Source: Deltaproteobacteria bacterium
GTDB lineage: Bacteria; Desulfobacterota; BSN033; UBA1163
Reading direction: 5' to 3'
Assembly: GCA_018333535.1 (NCBI GenBank)
Contig: JAGXTA010000005.1
Location: forward strand, 1-32,509
Length of the DNA: 32,509 nt
A model generated the notes under the pieces. The model searched no databases. It was given only the letters and a program-made list of their open reading frames with translations, and was not told where the DNA came from. Made by a program: the position numbers and the translations under genes. This document shows positions 24,801-31,961 of the stretch, in pieces. Within the stretch, counting starts at the first letter, position 1. Every line of letters starts with the position of its first letter.

Positions 24801-25086
24801 ACCCTGTCTGGCCGCCGAGATTGGGAAGGAGAGCGTCCGGCCGCTCCTTTTCGATGATTTCTTTCATCCTCTGAAGATTAAGCGGTTCAATATAAGTGAC
24901 ATCCGCCATTCCCGGATCGGTCATAATCGTGGCGGGATTTGAATTGGCCAGAACGATCTCATAGCCTAACTCTCGAAGGGCCTTACAGGCCTGGGTGCCG
25001 GAATAGTCAAATTCACAAGCCTGACCTATGACAATGGGTCCTGAACCGATGATCATCACCTTCTTGATGTCGTCACGTCTTGGCAT
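21886..25086 (-). CDS. carB: Carbamoyl-phosphate synthase large subunit
   Basis: Makes carbamoyl phosphate from bicarbonate, ammonia (from the CarA glutaminase) and two ATP, for pyrimidine and arginine synthesis. 1066 residues, full length. Both ATP-grasp halves are visible: the first begins [20 protein letters not shown], the second [21 protein letters not shown] (about 552 onward). The C-terminal allosteric MGS-like domain contains [12 protein letters not shown] and LVINTP. GAGGAG lies 7 nt before the ATG. carA is not in the window. A strong promoter lies at 25150-25178. The SNF2 gene follows by 29 bp and may be cotranscribed. Confidence 0.97.
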   Translation of the reverse strand: [1066 protein letters not shown]

Positions 25087-25149
25087 AAAGGTTCTCCTCT
25101 GGATAATGGGTATCGGGTTGACCGATGGCGGGTCTTGAAGACGAATGAA

Positions 25150-25178
25150 AGTATAGTGTGGCTAAAGAAGAGTGTCAA
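25150..25178 (-). promoter_or_regulatory. sigma-70 promoter of carB
   Basis: On the minus strand TTGACA (25178-25173), exactly 17 bp, TATACT (25155-25150). It lies 64 bp upstream of the carB ATG and directly after the terminator of the thiazole operon. Confidence 0.75.
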
Positions 25179-25181
25179 GAC

Positions 25182-25216
25182 AAAAAGAGGAGATTTCTGG
25201 AGAAGTCCAGAAATCT
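25182..25216 (-). terminator. Rho-independent terminator of the thiazole/ECF operon
   Basis: A perfect 11-bp stem AGATTTCTGGA/TCCAGAAATCT with the tetraloop CTTC (minus strand), followed by CCTCTTTTTG. It lies 36 bp after the ecfT stop, between that operon and the carB promoter. Confidence 0.85.
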
Positions 25217-25251
25217 CTGATTACACAGATTCGAAGAGAGCGGAAGATAGT

Positions 25252-25932
25252 TTACAGAGTTCTCATAAATTTAATCGAAAGGGCCGAGATTAGGACGATA
25301 AAACTTCCCACAACCACCATCCAATCCATCCATGTGAAGCGCGGTTCGCGGTGAAAACTGCGTCCGGATATTCCAAACCCACGGGCCTCCATGGCTTCTG
25401 CAAGCTCATCCGCAAATTTGAACGCCTGAATCAACAGGGGGCCTGCAAATGCGGGCAGGTAAAAGATACTCCTTATACCTCCTTCAATGGGGATCCCTCT
25501 TGCGCGCTGGGCATCACGGATGTTTCGGGCGTGGCGGATAAGGACCGGAATAAATTGCATCGATGCGCTTAGCACAAAGGTGAAAGGATAAGGGAATCCC
25601 ATCTTAAGCAGTCCATTGGACAGGAGTTCAGTCGGGGTAGTCTGGAAAAAGAGAAAGAAGACTGTTCCGATGTTGAGCAAGCGGAGTCCTGAGACAATTC
25701 CTGTCTGCAGGTCAAAAGCCAGCCAGGCGATGAGGAAGAAGGTGAGGACAGCAAAGCCTAAACCCTTTAAGAAATTGAACCAGAGCAGGCTGAGGCGAAG
25801 AAAGAGAACGAGGATGATCAATATTCCCAGTGAGGCGACCAGAAAGATCGAATGGCTGAAAGCCATCAATAAAATCATAGCCACGAATGAGAGGACCAGT
25901 TTGGAACGGGGATCGAGGGTCGATCGTTTCAA
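25252..25932 (-). CDS. ecfT: ECF transporter transmembrane protein EcfT (CbiQ family)
   Basis: 226 residues with at least four to five hydrophobic segments (LVLSFVAMILLMAFSHSIFL, GLGFAVLTFFLIAWLAF and others) and a C-terminal helix. The two Ala-Arg-Gly coupling motifs are present: AQRARGIP and AMEARGFG. EcfT couples ATP hydrolysis by the paired ATPases to the substrate-binding S component, here most likely ThiW. It overlaps the ATPase gene by 4 bp. The C-terminal end at about 25252 is followed by a terminator. Confidence 0.92.
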   Translation of the reverse strand: MKRSTLDPRSKLVLSFVAMILLMAFSHSIFLVASLGILIILVLFLRLSLLWFNFLKGLGFAVLTFFLIAWLAFDLQTGIVSGLRLLNIGTVFFLFFQTTPTELLSNGLLKMGFPYPFTFVLSASMQFIPVLIRHARNIRDAQRARGIPIEGGIRSIFYLPAFAGPLLIQAFKFADELAEAMEARGFGISGRSFHREPRFTWMDWMVVVGSFIVLISALSIKFMRTL

Positions 25933-27572
25933 GTCTTATTCTCCCTTAAGCGTTTGATGGCCTGGATCAGTTGAAATCGGTGGGTGGGCCGGAGCCCTGC
26001 TTTTGCCATAGCCGTTGATTCAGCCATCACAACATCAGAAGGCCCGTCCGCAATAATCTTTCCGTCTGAGAGGATGAGCCAGCGGCTGCCGTGCTCGGCG
26101 GCAAATTCGAGGTCATGGGTCACAAAGAGAATGGTTTGTCCTTCCTCCCTGAGCCTGCCGAGAATGGAGGTTAATTGACGACGGGAAGGTTCGTCCTGCC
26201 CAGCCGTAGGTTCATCCAGGACGATGAGGTCGGGCTTGACGGATAATGCGGCGGCAAAAGAGACCCTTTTCTTCTGCCCCTCGCTCAGCGAAAAGGGAGA
26301 ACGATCGAGCAATGGAAGTAGGCCAAAGCGGTCAAAGAGCTGGTCGCACCAGAACGGATCATAAGCATCAAATATCTTTGGACCTGTCAGGACTTCCTCC
26401 CGCACCGTGGGCCGGAAAATCTGGTCATTGGGATTCTGCCAGACCAGGCTGACATGCCTGGAGAGTTCTGAAACGGGTTTTTTGCGGGTGTCGCTACCAA
26501 AGATTCTTACGAGACCCCTCTGGGGTTTGAGCAAACCATTGAGATATTTTATCAGCGTGGTTTTTCCAGCCCCGTTTCGACCCAAGAGGGCAACACATTC
26601 TCCCTTACGGAGTGTGAGGTCAATTCCCTTAAGTACGGAATTGCCATCATAGTTAAACCAGAGATCCTCCAACTCAACCACTGGATGCATCAATGGCGCA
26701 AGAACATTGGAGGGATTGTTCGACTGTCCTATGAGACGATCATAGAATGGAGTTAAGAGGTTCTGAGCCTTTAGTTCCACGATTGCTTCGTCCACATCGA
26801 ACACCGGGTTTTTGACGCCAAAATCCCTGAAGAGCCTTAACAGGGGTGGAAGGTTGAGGCCATAGTCAGAGATCTCTCCGGCAAGCACTTGATGGGGAGG
26901 ACCTTCTGCAGCGGTTCTTCCCCGGTGAAAGACGATGATCCGATCCACATCCTGGATGATCTCGTGGAGCCTGTGTTCAACGATGATGGTTGTGATCCCC
27001 TCGGACTTCATCGATCGGAGGATCTTCCTGAGCGCTTCTGTTGCTTCGGGGTCAAGATGTGTGAAGGGTTCGTCCAGGAGAAGGAGTCTGGGCCGAAGGG
27101 TGAGGATGGCTCCCAGAGCAACCCTCTGTTTTTCACCTCCGGAGAGCGTATGGGGTGAGCGGCTCATGACGGAATCGAGTTCTGTCAGTCTGCTTGCCCA
27201 GGCCAGTCTTTTTTCGATTTCAGATGGCCCCATCCCCAGGCTCTCCAAACCGTAAACCAATTCTGCCTCAACGGTCTGATTGAAGAGCTGGGCATCGGGA
27301 TTTTGAAAGACCAATCCAGCGTGGCGAAATAATTCATGGACAGAATGCTGGCGTGTATCCAGTCCGTCCACAAAGACGTTTCCAATCAACTCCCCATGGT
27401 GAAAATGGGGGATCAATCCGATGCAGGCGCGGCAAAAGGTTGATTTCCCACTTCCACTGGAACCCGCAACGAGCACGTTCTCTCCCGGATGAACGGTCAG
27501 GTCAAGGCCATCGAGAGCTGGAGTAACTATACCAGGGTAATTGTAAGAGACTCCTTCAAATCGGAGGATCAT
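25929..27572 (-). CDS. ECF transporter double ATPase (fused EcfA1-EcfA2)
   Basis: 547 residues with two complete ABC ATPase domains in one chain. First: GSSGSGKST (37-45), LSGGEKQR (143-150), LLLLDEP (163-169), H-loop His200. Second: GRNGAGKTT (331-339), LSEGQKKR (429-436), VLDEP (451-455), His486. The fused pair substitutes for the usual separate EcfA and EcfA'. It powers import through EcfT and an S component. It is in one operon with thiW and thiM. A 291-bp gap with a repeat separates it from thiW. Confidence 0.93.
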   Translation of the reverse strand: MILRFEGVSYNYPGIVTPALDGLDLTVHPGENVLVAGSSGSGKSTFCRACIGLIPHFHHGELIGNVFVDGLDTRQHSVHELFRHAGLVFQNPDAQLFNQTVEAELVYGLESLGMGPSEIEKRLAWASRLTELDSVMSRSPHTLSGGEKQRVALGAILTLRPRLLLLDEPFTHLDPEATEALRKILRSMKSEGITTIIVEHRLHEIIQDVDRIIVFHRGRTAAEGPPHQVLAGEISDYGLNLPPLLRLFRDFGVKNPVFDVDEAIVELKAQNLLTPFYDRLIGQSNNPSNVLAPLMHPVVELEDLWFNYDGNSVLKGIDLTLRKGECVALLGRNGAGKTTLIKYLNGLLKPQRGLVRIFGSDTRKKPVSELSRHVSLVWQNPNDQIFRPTVREEVLTGPKIFDAYDPFWCDQLFDRFGLLPLLDRSPFSLSEGQKKRVSFAAALSVKPDLIVLDEPTAGQDEPSRRQLTSILGRLREEGQTILFVTHDLEFAAEHGSRWLILSDGKIIADGPSDVVMAESTAMAKAGLRPTHRFQLIQAIKRLRENKT

Positions 27573-27658
27573 TTGATGGACAACCTCTTCAGTTCTATAT
27601 CTCTATAAATGAGGTGGTGTGTAAATTGGGAATAAGACTTTATCAATTGAGTACGTTT

Positions 27659-27811
27659 AAATCCGAAGCACGAAATCCGGGCGAAGCGTCCAGCAGGACC
27701 AATTCGAAACAATCCCTAATGACCAAATTTTAAATGTTCAAAACAAATAAAAGTTTGAGACATTTGGATTTTGAAAATTCGGATTTGTTTCGTGCTTCGA
27801 TATTCGGATTT
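27659..27811. repeat. Long inverted repeat between thiW and the ECF ATPase gene
   Basis: AAATCCGAAGCACGAAATCCG (27659 onward) is mirrored by CGTGCTTCGATATTCGGATTT ending at 27811. Between them are inner inverted blocks based on CAAATTTTAAATGTTCAAAAC and AAACATTTGG-like sequence. No ORF was seen. It lies in the transcribed region of the thi operon and would fold into a long hairpin. Confidence 0.6.
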
Positions 27812-27863
27812 CGAATTTCTTAAACTCCTAAACCTCCTTGGTTCCATCAACATTAGATTAGGG

Positions 27864-28349
27864 TTACAATTTCGCGAGGCCAGCCCTTTCAAGGAGTTTG
27901 AGACCGAAGATACCGATGATCGCTCCCACGATGGTGCTTCCGGAGAAGGCAATGATCAGGGCTCCGAGGGCCATGGTCTTTCCCATAAAGGCAGGGGCGA
28001 CGACCAGGGCGCTTACTGTGGCTCCGAGAAGCCCTGTACCGATGACTTCTCCAAGGGCTCCGACATAGATGTTCCGGCTATAACGATAGGCAATGCCTGC
28101 GAGGAAGGCACCGATCATCCCGCCTGGAAAGGCAAGCAGTGTGCCCGTGCCCAGTGCATTGCGAAGGATGCCAATGATTAGGGCGATACCGGTTGCCCAC
28201 CACGGACCGAGGAGGATGGCGGCTATGACATTGACGAAATGCTGGGCCGGATTGATTTTTGCGATGCCAATCGGAATGCTGGTGAAGGGCGAGATAGCAA
28301 CGCCAATGGCAACAAGGATCATCGCCCTGGCAATCGTTCGGGTCTCCAT
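27864..28349 (-). CDS. thiW: ThiW, thiazole S component of an ECF transporter
   Basis: 161 residues, highly hydrophobic with about six membrane segments. The N-terminal ISPFTSIPIGIAKINPAQHFVNVIAA and LLAFPGGMIGAFLAGIAYR are typical of ThiW, the substrate-binding component for hydroxyethylthiazole. AAAGGAGGG precedes the ATG. It follows thiM in a TPP-riboswitch operon and precedes the ECF ATPase and EcfT genes, so the complete transporter is encoded in one unit. The substrate is inferred from family and regulation. Confidence 0.92.
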   Translation of the reverse strand: METRTIARAMILVAIGVAISPFTSIPIGIAKINPAQHFVNVIAAILLGPWWATGIALIIGILRNALGTGTLLAFPGGMIGAFLAGIAYRYSRNIYVGALGEVIGTGLLGATVSALVVAPAFMGKTMALGALIIAFSGSTIVGAIIGIFGLKLLERAGLAKL

Positions 28350-28404
28350 AGTGTCCCTCCTTTTTTATATTGTATCAATTTAGCGGTTTGAAATAAGCCT
28401 TTTA

Positions 28405-28480
28405 AAATCCCTCCCCACCTCCCTTTTTCAAAGGGAGGAGAAATTTTTCCCCCTTTTGACAAAGGGGGATGAAGGGGGAT
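28405..28480. repeat. Short palindromic repeat (copy 2, opposite orientation)
   Basis: Contains CCTCCCTTT-TTC-AAAGGGAGG and CCCCCTTTTGAC-AAAGGGGG hairpins. Its first 60 bp match the reverse complement of 236-291. It lies in the thiM-thiW gap and may reduce downstream transcription. Confidence 0.6.
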
Positions 28481-28514
28481 TAGATACCCTTTTTCAAAAA
28501 ACTTAAGTGTTACA

Positions 28515-29318
28515 TTAAGCCTTTACTTTAATTCCCTTTCTCATCTGGTCGGCTGTAAGTGAGAAGAGTGCGTCGAGAAAAGCGGACTTAAATGTCCCTG
28601 GTCCCTTCGCACAAAGTGCGGCCTGCTCTCCGGCCAGACCGAAGAAAGCCACCGCACTTATTGTGGCAACCATGGGATCGCTCTCCACAGCATTGAAGGC
28701 TCCGGTGACTGCGGTGAGCATACATCCCATGCCCGTGACCTGACGCATCATCGGGTGCCCGTTCTCCACCATTACTTTTCTTGCAGAAGAGACAATCAGA
28801 TCCTGAGGCCCACTGGCCACCACCACAGCACCTATCTTTTCGGATAGGTGTTCAGCTGCCTGATCCAGATCCTCCGGTCCTGCAACGGAATCCACTCCAG
28901 CCAAACGGCCCCCTTTTCCTGCAAGGGTTCCGATTTCAGACCGATTTCCTCTGATGACCGTAATCCGAAGCTCGGATAGAATCCTCCTTGAGGAGTCAAT
29001 CCGAAATTTAGATGCGCCCACTCCGACCGGATCAAAAAGGACAGGATGGCCATCCCTGTTTGCCTGACGACCTGATAAAAGCATGGCTTTAATACGAACC
29101 GGAGAAGGGGTTCCCAAATTGAGGACCAATGCATCTGCCCTGGAGGTGATCTCCTCCACCTCTTCAGGTGAAATAGCCATGATGGGTCGAGCGCCAATGG
29201 CCTGGATCACATTTGCCACATCATTGGCAGTGACCCAGTTGGTGATGGCGTGGATAACAGGTTTTTTTTCTCGAACCGTTGAAAGAACTTGCAGAAGGCG
29301 CTCGATTTCAAAGAACAT
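28515..29318 (-). CDS. thiM: Hydroxyethylthiazole kinase ThiM
   Basis: ThiM phosphorylates 5-(2-hydroxyethyl)-4-methylthiazole in thiamin salvage. Family motifs: VIHAITNWVTANDVANVIQAIGARPIM near the N-terminus, DPVGVGAS, ITVIRGNRSEI, VVVASGPQDLIV and VTGMGCMLTAVTG (substrate/catalytic Cys region). About 267 residues from ATG 29318, chosen because GGAGG lies 5 nt upstream; the frame extends to 29342. Regulated by the TPP riboswitch 240 nt upstream. First gene of the operon thiM-thiW-ecfAA-ecfT. Confidence 0.95.
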   Translation of the reverse strand: MFFEIERLLQVLSTVREKKPVIHAITNWVTANDVANVIQAIGARPIMAISPEEVEEITSRADALVLNLGTPSPVRIKAMLLSGRQANRDGHPVLFDPVGVGASKFRIDSSRRILSELRITVIRGNRSEIGTLAGKGGRLAGVDSVAGPEDLDQAAEHLSEKIGAVVVASGPQDLIVSSARKVMVENGHPMMRQVTGMGCMLTAVTGAFNAVESDPMVATISAVAFFGLAGEQAALCAKGPGTFKSAFLDALFSLTADQMRKGIKVKA

Positions 29319-29363
29319 TTTTGCCTCCACTGAGTATGCCAATCCAACGCATCTTCACATTCT

Positions 29364-29451
29364 CCGTTCGCCCTGAGCCTGTCGAAGGGCCGAATGGTAT
29401 ACGATATCGCGAGGGATTCCCTCCATCCTTCGAGTGCCTCAGGATGAACGG
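29364..29451. repeat. Palindromic repeat in the thiM leader
   Basis: CCGTTCGCCCTGAGCCTGTC-GAAGG (29364-29388) mirrors CCTTCGAGTGCCTCAGGATG-AACGG (29427-29451). Related blocks occur in the repeat family A copies near 1520 and 31410. It lies between the riboswitch terminator and thiM. Confidence 0.6.
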
Positions 29452-29512
29452 TGAGTCAAAGGATTCACCATGAACAAGTTACAAATTGAATCACAACGTA
29501 CACCACTAAAAA

Positions 29513-29538
29513 TAAAAAAACCGGCCCCGGAGGGTCGG
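29513..29538 (-). terminator. Intrinsic terminator of the TPP riboswitch
   Basis: On the minus strand a GC-rich hairpin CCGACCC-TCCG-GGGCCGG is followed by a run of T (29520-29513). It lies about 20 bp after the aptamer and before thiM, as expected for control by premature termination. Confidence 0.8.
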
Positions 29539-29556
29539 CATCTTTTATAAAGTTAT

Positions 29557-29657
29557 CTGTCGATCCCTCCGCTGGTATTATCCAGGTCAGGTTCAGCGGG
29601 TCGGTGACTGTGCGGTCACCCTCTCAGCCAGGTCCATCCCAACTCCCCGCGACAATT
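29557..29657 (-). promoter_or_regulatory. TPP riboswitch (THI element)
   Basis: The minus strand shows the conserved THI blocks in order: GGGGAGTTGGG, CTGAGAGGGT, ACCTGACCTGG and TGGATAATACCAGCG, then GGAGGGATCGAC. Terminal stem TTGTCG/CGACAG closes it. Followed by an intrinsic terminator, so TPP binding should stop transcription of thiM-thiW-ecf. The middle stem GGGTGACCGCACAGTCACC is slightly long but normal. Confidence 0.97.
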
Positions 29658-29677
29658 TGTTGTCTTCTGATAAAGCC

Positions 29678-29706
29678 AGTATAGGATAGCTTCGAGGTGA
29701 AGTCAA
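29678..29706 (-). promoter_or_regulatory. sigma-70 promoter of the thi operon
   Basis: Minus strand TTGACT (29706-29701), 17-bp spacer, TATACT (29683-29678). Transcription would begin about 15 nt before the riboswitch. Confidence 0.75.
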
Positions 29707-29746
29707 GTTGAAAAGGGATGAAGAACGGGGAGAAATGGAGATAATG

Positions 29747-29777
29747 AAAAAGGCTCCGGTAAAGATACGCGGAGCCT
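29747..29777 (-). terminator. Rho-independent terminator of the cold-shock gene
   Basis: On the minus strand AGGCTCCG and CGGAGCCT arms with an 11-nt loop, followed by TTTTTC. It lies 27 bp after the csp stop codon. Confidence 0.85.
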
Positions 29778-29803
29778 CTTTCAAAGTTTAAGGAATTTTT
29801 GTT

Positions 29804-30007
29804 TTAGCTTACCACGACAACATTTGTTGCCTGAAGCCCTTTCGGACCCTGGGAAACCTCGAACTCGACCTCATCGCCTTCGTAAAGGGATTTGAAACCA
29901 TCCCTCTTAATGGCGGAGAAGTGAACGAAGACATCATTTCCATCGTCTCTGGAAATGAACCCGAAGCCCTTCTTCTCATTAAACCATTTTACTTTACCTT
30001 TGGCCAC
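29804..30007 (-). CDS. Cold-shock domain protein (CspA family)
   Basis: 67 residues, a single cold-shock domain, an RNA chaperone. RNP1 KGFGFI and RNP2 VFVHFSAI are intact. The start is GTG 30007, supported by AAAGGAGGTGA six bases upstream. Its 5' leader and the terminator of the preceding gene occupy 30008-30105. It ends in a strong terminator. Temperature regulation cannot be read. Confidence 0.96.
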   Translation of the reverse strand: MAKGKVKWFNEKKGFGFISRDDGNDVFVHFSAIKRDGFKSLYEGDEVEFEVSQGPKGLQATNVVVVS

Positions 30008-30069
30008 TACAACTCACCTCCTTTCTTCTTTTAAACTTAAGTAAGTTGTAATAGCCTTTTGTCCCTAAA

Positions 30070-30105
30070 AAAAAAGCCACAAAAGTTTTCAGAAGCACTT
30101 TTGTG
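30070..30105 (-). terminator. Rho-independent terminator of the phosphoesterase gene
   Basis: Minus strand CACAAAAGT/ACTTTTGTG (9-bp stem, 10-nt loop) followed by GGCTTTTTTTTTAG. It lies 80 bp after the metallophosphoesterase stop and about 65 bp before the csp start. Confidence 0.8.
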
Positions 30106-30186
30106 ACCTTTCCCTGATCCAAAACTGATACTTCTTACAACCTACAAAACCATTATGGCACATTCATTCTTAAAAGTCAACGTTTT

Positions 30187-31080
30187 TTATAAACGGAAAT
30201 CATCTGGAATATCATGGAGATACGTGTGTTTTAACGTCTTTTTTGCCCTCTCCATCTCAAAGGTGACGGCATCGAGTTTTTTTGAGATGAACTGTCCCGG
30301 GTTGATAGAGAGCGTTTTTCCAATCCAATCAAAATAGGAACCTGAAAGCTGTGGTGCCTCATGGATATGGCCATGGAGGGTCAAGAGGGGTTGATGAGAT
30401 TCGATGAAGGCTTTAATTGGACGGCTTCCTGCTGATTTTCCTCCCTGAACGAGATCCAGCCGTGTCCCAAAAGGGGGGGAATGCATCATATAGATAGCTC
30501 TCTCCGGGAAGAGAGGTTTTGGAAGTCGATCCAAATCCTCTTGAATCGTTTCCCGACTCCTTAAGTAGAGATAGGGGTCGATGGCGGTCAGCTCGTCGCT
30601 CTGGTCAGTGGTTCTGATGTAAGATGGATTCTTCTGGGGAGGCCAGGGCGATTCATGATCATCCATCTTCTCATAATCCTTTGGCCGAAAGGGAGTGGGG
30701 GGGACAAAAGGATAACCGACGATTTCGTATCCATTCCTAAGCCGGTAGATTTTCTGGTTGAGATCGATCAACCCTTCTACCGGTTCTTTAAAGAGATAAT
30801 GATAACCGAGGTCCCAATTTCCTGGAATGAGAAAGAAGTGCCTGACATCGGTTGCTTCTATCACTCTTTTGAAGAAAGGCAGGAGATACTGGCCGACGAA
30901 GGTCTTCTGATTTGGGATCATGTCCTCATAACGTTTCGTCAGAGGAAAGGATGGGAGGAGATCACCCCCCAAGGCGATGATCTCTGCGGAGGAGGATAAA
31001 GCCAGTTCCAAGAGTTCCTGGTAGAGATAGATCTCACCATGGAGGTCAGAAGCATAGAGCACTTTCACTCTACACCTCAT
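30187..31080 (-). CDS. Calcineurin-like metallophosphoesterase
   Basis: 297 residues from the ATG at 31080 (a TTG at 31089 and GTG at 31068 are alternatives). Two-metal phosphoesterase motifs: SDLHG (Asp12, His14), GGDLL (38-42), GNWDLG (Asn88), MHSPP (His200) and HGHIH (236-240). Members cleave nucleotides, phospholipids or other phosphodiesters; the substrate here is not clear. It overlaps the small zinc-ribbon gene, whose end covers its start, so they are probably translationally coupled. Confidence 0.85.
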   Translation of the reverse strand: MRCRVKVLYASDLHGEIYLYQELLELALSSSAEIIALGGDLLPSFPLTKRYEDMIPNQKTFVGQYLLPFFKRVIEATDVRHFFLIPGNWDLGYHYLFKEPVEGLIDLNQKIYRLRNGYEIVGYPFVPPTPFRPKDYEKMDDHESPWPPQKNPSYIRTTDQSDELTAIDPYLYLRSRETIQEDLDRLPKPLFPERAIYMMHSPPFGTRLDLVQGGKSAGSRPIKAFIESHQPLLTLHGHIHEAPQLSGSYFDWIGKTLSINPGQFISKKLDAVTFEMERAKKTLKHTYLHDIPDDFRL

Positions 31081-31228
31081 AGTCCTCAACGAGGACCCAT
31101 TTATCTTTCTTTCTGACCAGTTTAAAAGTTACTTTGCAGAAGGAACAGAGAACAAAGTCGCCTGTCCTCTCATCGCCGTCCAGAGGAATATCGGCATCGC
31201 AGATGGGGCATTCCAGCTCTATTGACAT
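31070..31228 (-). CDS. Small zinc-ribbon protein, LysW-like
   Basis: 52 residues: MSIELECPICDADIPLDGDE, then GDFVLCSFCKVTFKLV, ending VLVEDYEV. Two CxxC pairs (Cys7/10 and Cys28/31) form a zinc ribbon resembling LysW amino-group carriers, whose tail is EDWGE; here the C-terminus is Val, so it could not carry an amino acid on a terminal Glu. GGAG lies 7 nt upstream of the ATG. It overlaps the metallophosphoesterase start by 11 bp. Too short for many gene callers. Function unassigned. Confidence 0.72.
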   Translation of the reverse strand: MSIELECPICDADIPLDGDERTGDFVLCSFCKVTFKLVRKKDKWVLVEDYEV

Positions 31229-31311
31229 TGGTCATCTCCTTCATATTAAAAATATTTGAAACATCAAAAAAAATCAAGCCATAATCCTTCCTCATCTCTA
31301 TCCTCTCCCCC

Positions 31312-31460
31312 CGGAAGACCGTGTTGTAATTCCGTTCATGGTTCGATCCCGCGCTTCGCGGGATCACCACGAACGGAGAACGGCAAGTTGAAAATAAACT
31401 ACTTAACCGTTCGCCCTGAGCATGTCGAAGGGTGAACGGTGAATTGTGAAACAGCCTCCG
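31312..31460. repeat. Inverted-repeat element, family A, uninterrupted copy
   Basis: CGGAAGACCGTGTTGTAATT and AATTGTGAAACAGCCTCCG form the imperfect ends; flanking CCTCTCCCC/GGGGAGAGG (31302-31310 and 31462-31470) extends the hairpin. It is the reverse complement of the copy at 1351-1624 with its insert removed. It holds an inner palindrome GATCCCGC-GCTTC-GCGGGATC. Confidence 0.7.
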
Positions 31461-31551
31461 TGGGGAGAGGCAGGGTGAGGGTGAATTGAATTTTTTTCTT
31501 GCATCGGAGTCTAATATTGTATAAATATAAAATATATAAGGAGGGATTCCC

Positions 31552-31860
31552 ATGGGCAGGAGATTAATCATCCTCTTTTTATTGGTCATCATCTGTGGGG
31601 TGGCTATCTTCTTATGGGGTTGCCCGCCTCGCGCGGTCCATGTCAGGCCACCCGAACCCCGTATAGAAGTTTATGGCCCCCCTCCCCATTCTAACGTTGT
31701 CTGGCGGCCTGGATACTGGGAACATCGGAGAGGAGAATGGGTCTGGATTTCGGGTCATTGGCATAAACGTCCGAAGCCTCACGCCATCTGGGTTCCAGGA
31801 CGCTGGGAGCCAAGGGGAAGAGGCTGGGTCTGGGTTCCGGGGCATTGGGAGTATCGCTGA
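31552..31860 (+). CDS. YXWGXW-repeat exported protein
   Basis: 102 residues. A hydrophobic N-terminal segment (LIILFLLVIICGVAIFLWGC) resembles a lipoprotein signal, although Trp before Gly-Cys is unusual for a lipobox. Trp-rich repeats follow: WRPGYWEHRRGEWVWISGHW, IWVPGRWEPRGRGWVWVPGHW. These YXWGXW repeats occur in small envelope proteins of unknown role. AAGGAGGG precedes the ATG. Confidence 0.85.
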   Translation: MGRRLIILFLLVIICGVAIFLWGCPPRAVHVRPPEPRIEVYGPPPHSNVVWRPGYWEHRRGEWVWISGHWHKRPKPHAIWVPGRWEPRGRGWVWVPGHWEYR

Positions 31861-31867
31861 TTAGTAA

Positions 31868-31951
31868 TGAGTTCGTAGTTCGGAGTAAAAAAAAGAAAAT
31901 TTGTTTCATTATTTTAATCTCCGAACTCCGAACTAAAAACTCCGAACTGGG
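31868..31951. repeat. TCCGAACT-type short repeat before tatA
   Basis: GTTCGTAGTTCGGAGT at the left mirrors CTCCGAACTCCGAACT at the right with a third copy CTCCGAACT nearer tatA. It fills the space between the two genes and would fold as a hairpin. Confidence 0.5.
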
Positions 31952-31961
31952 GGTTTGTAGA

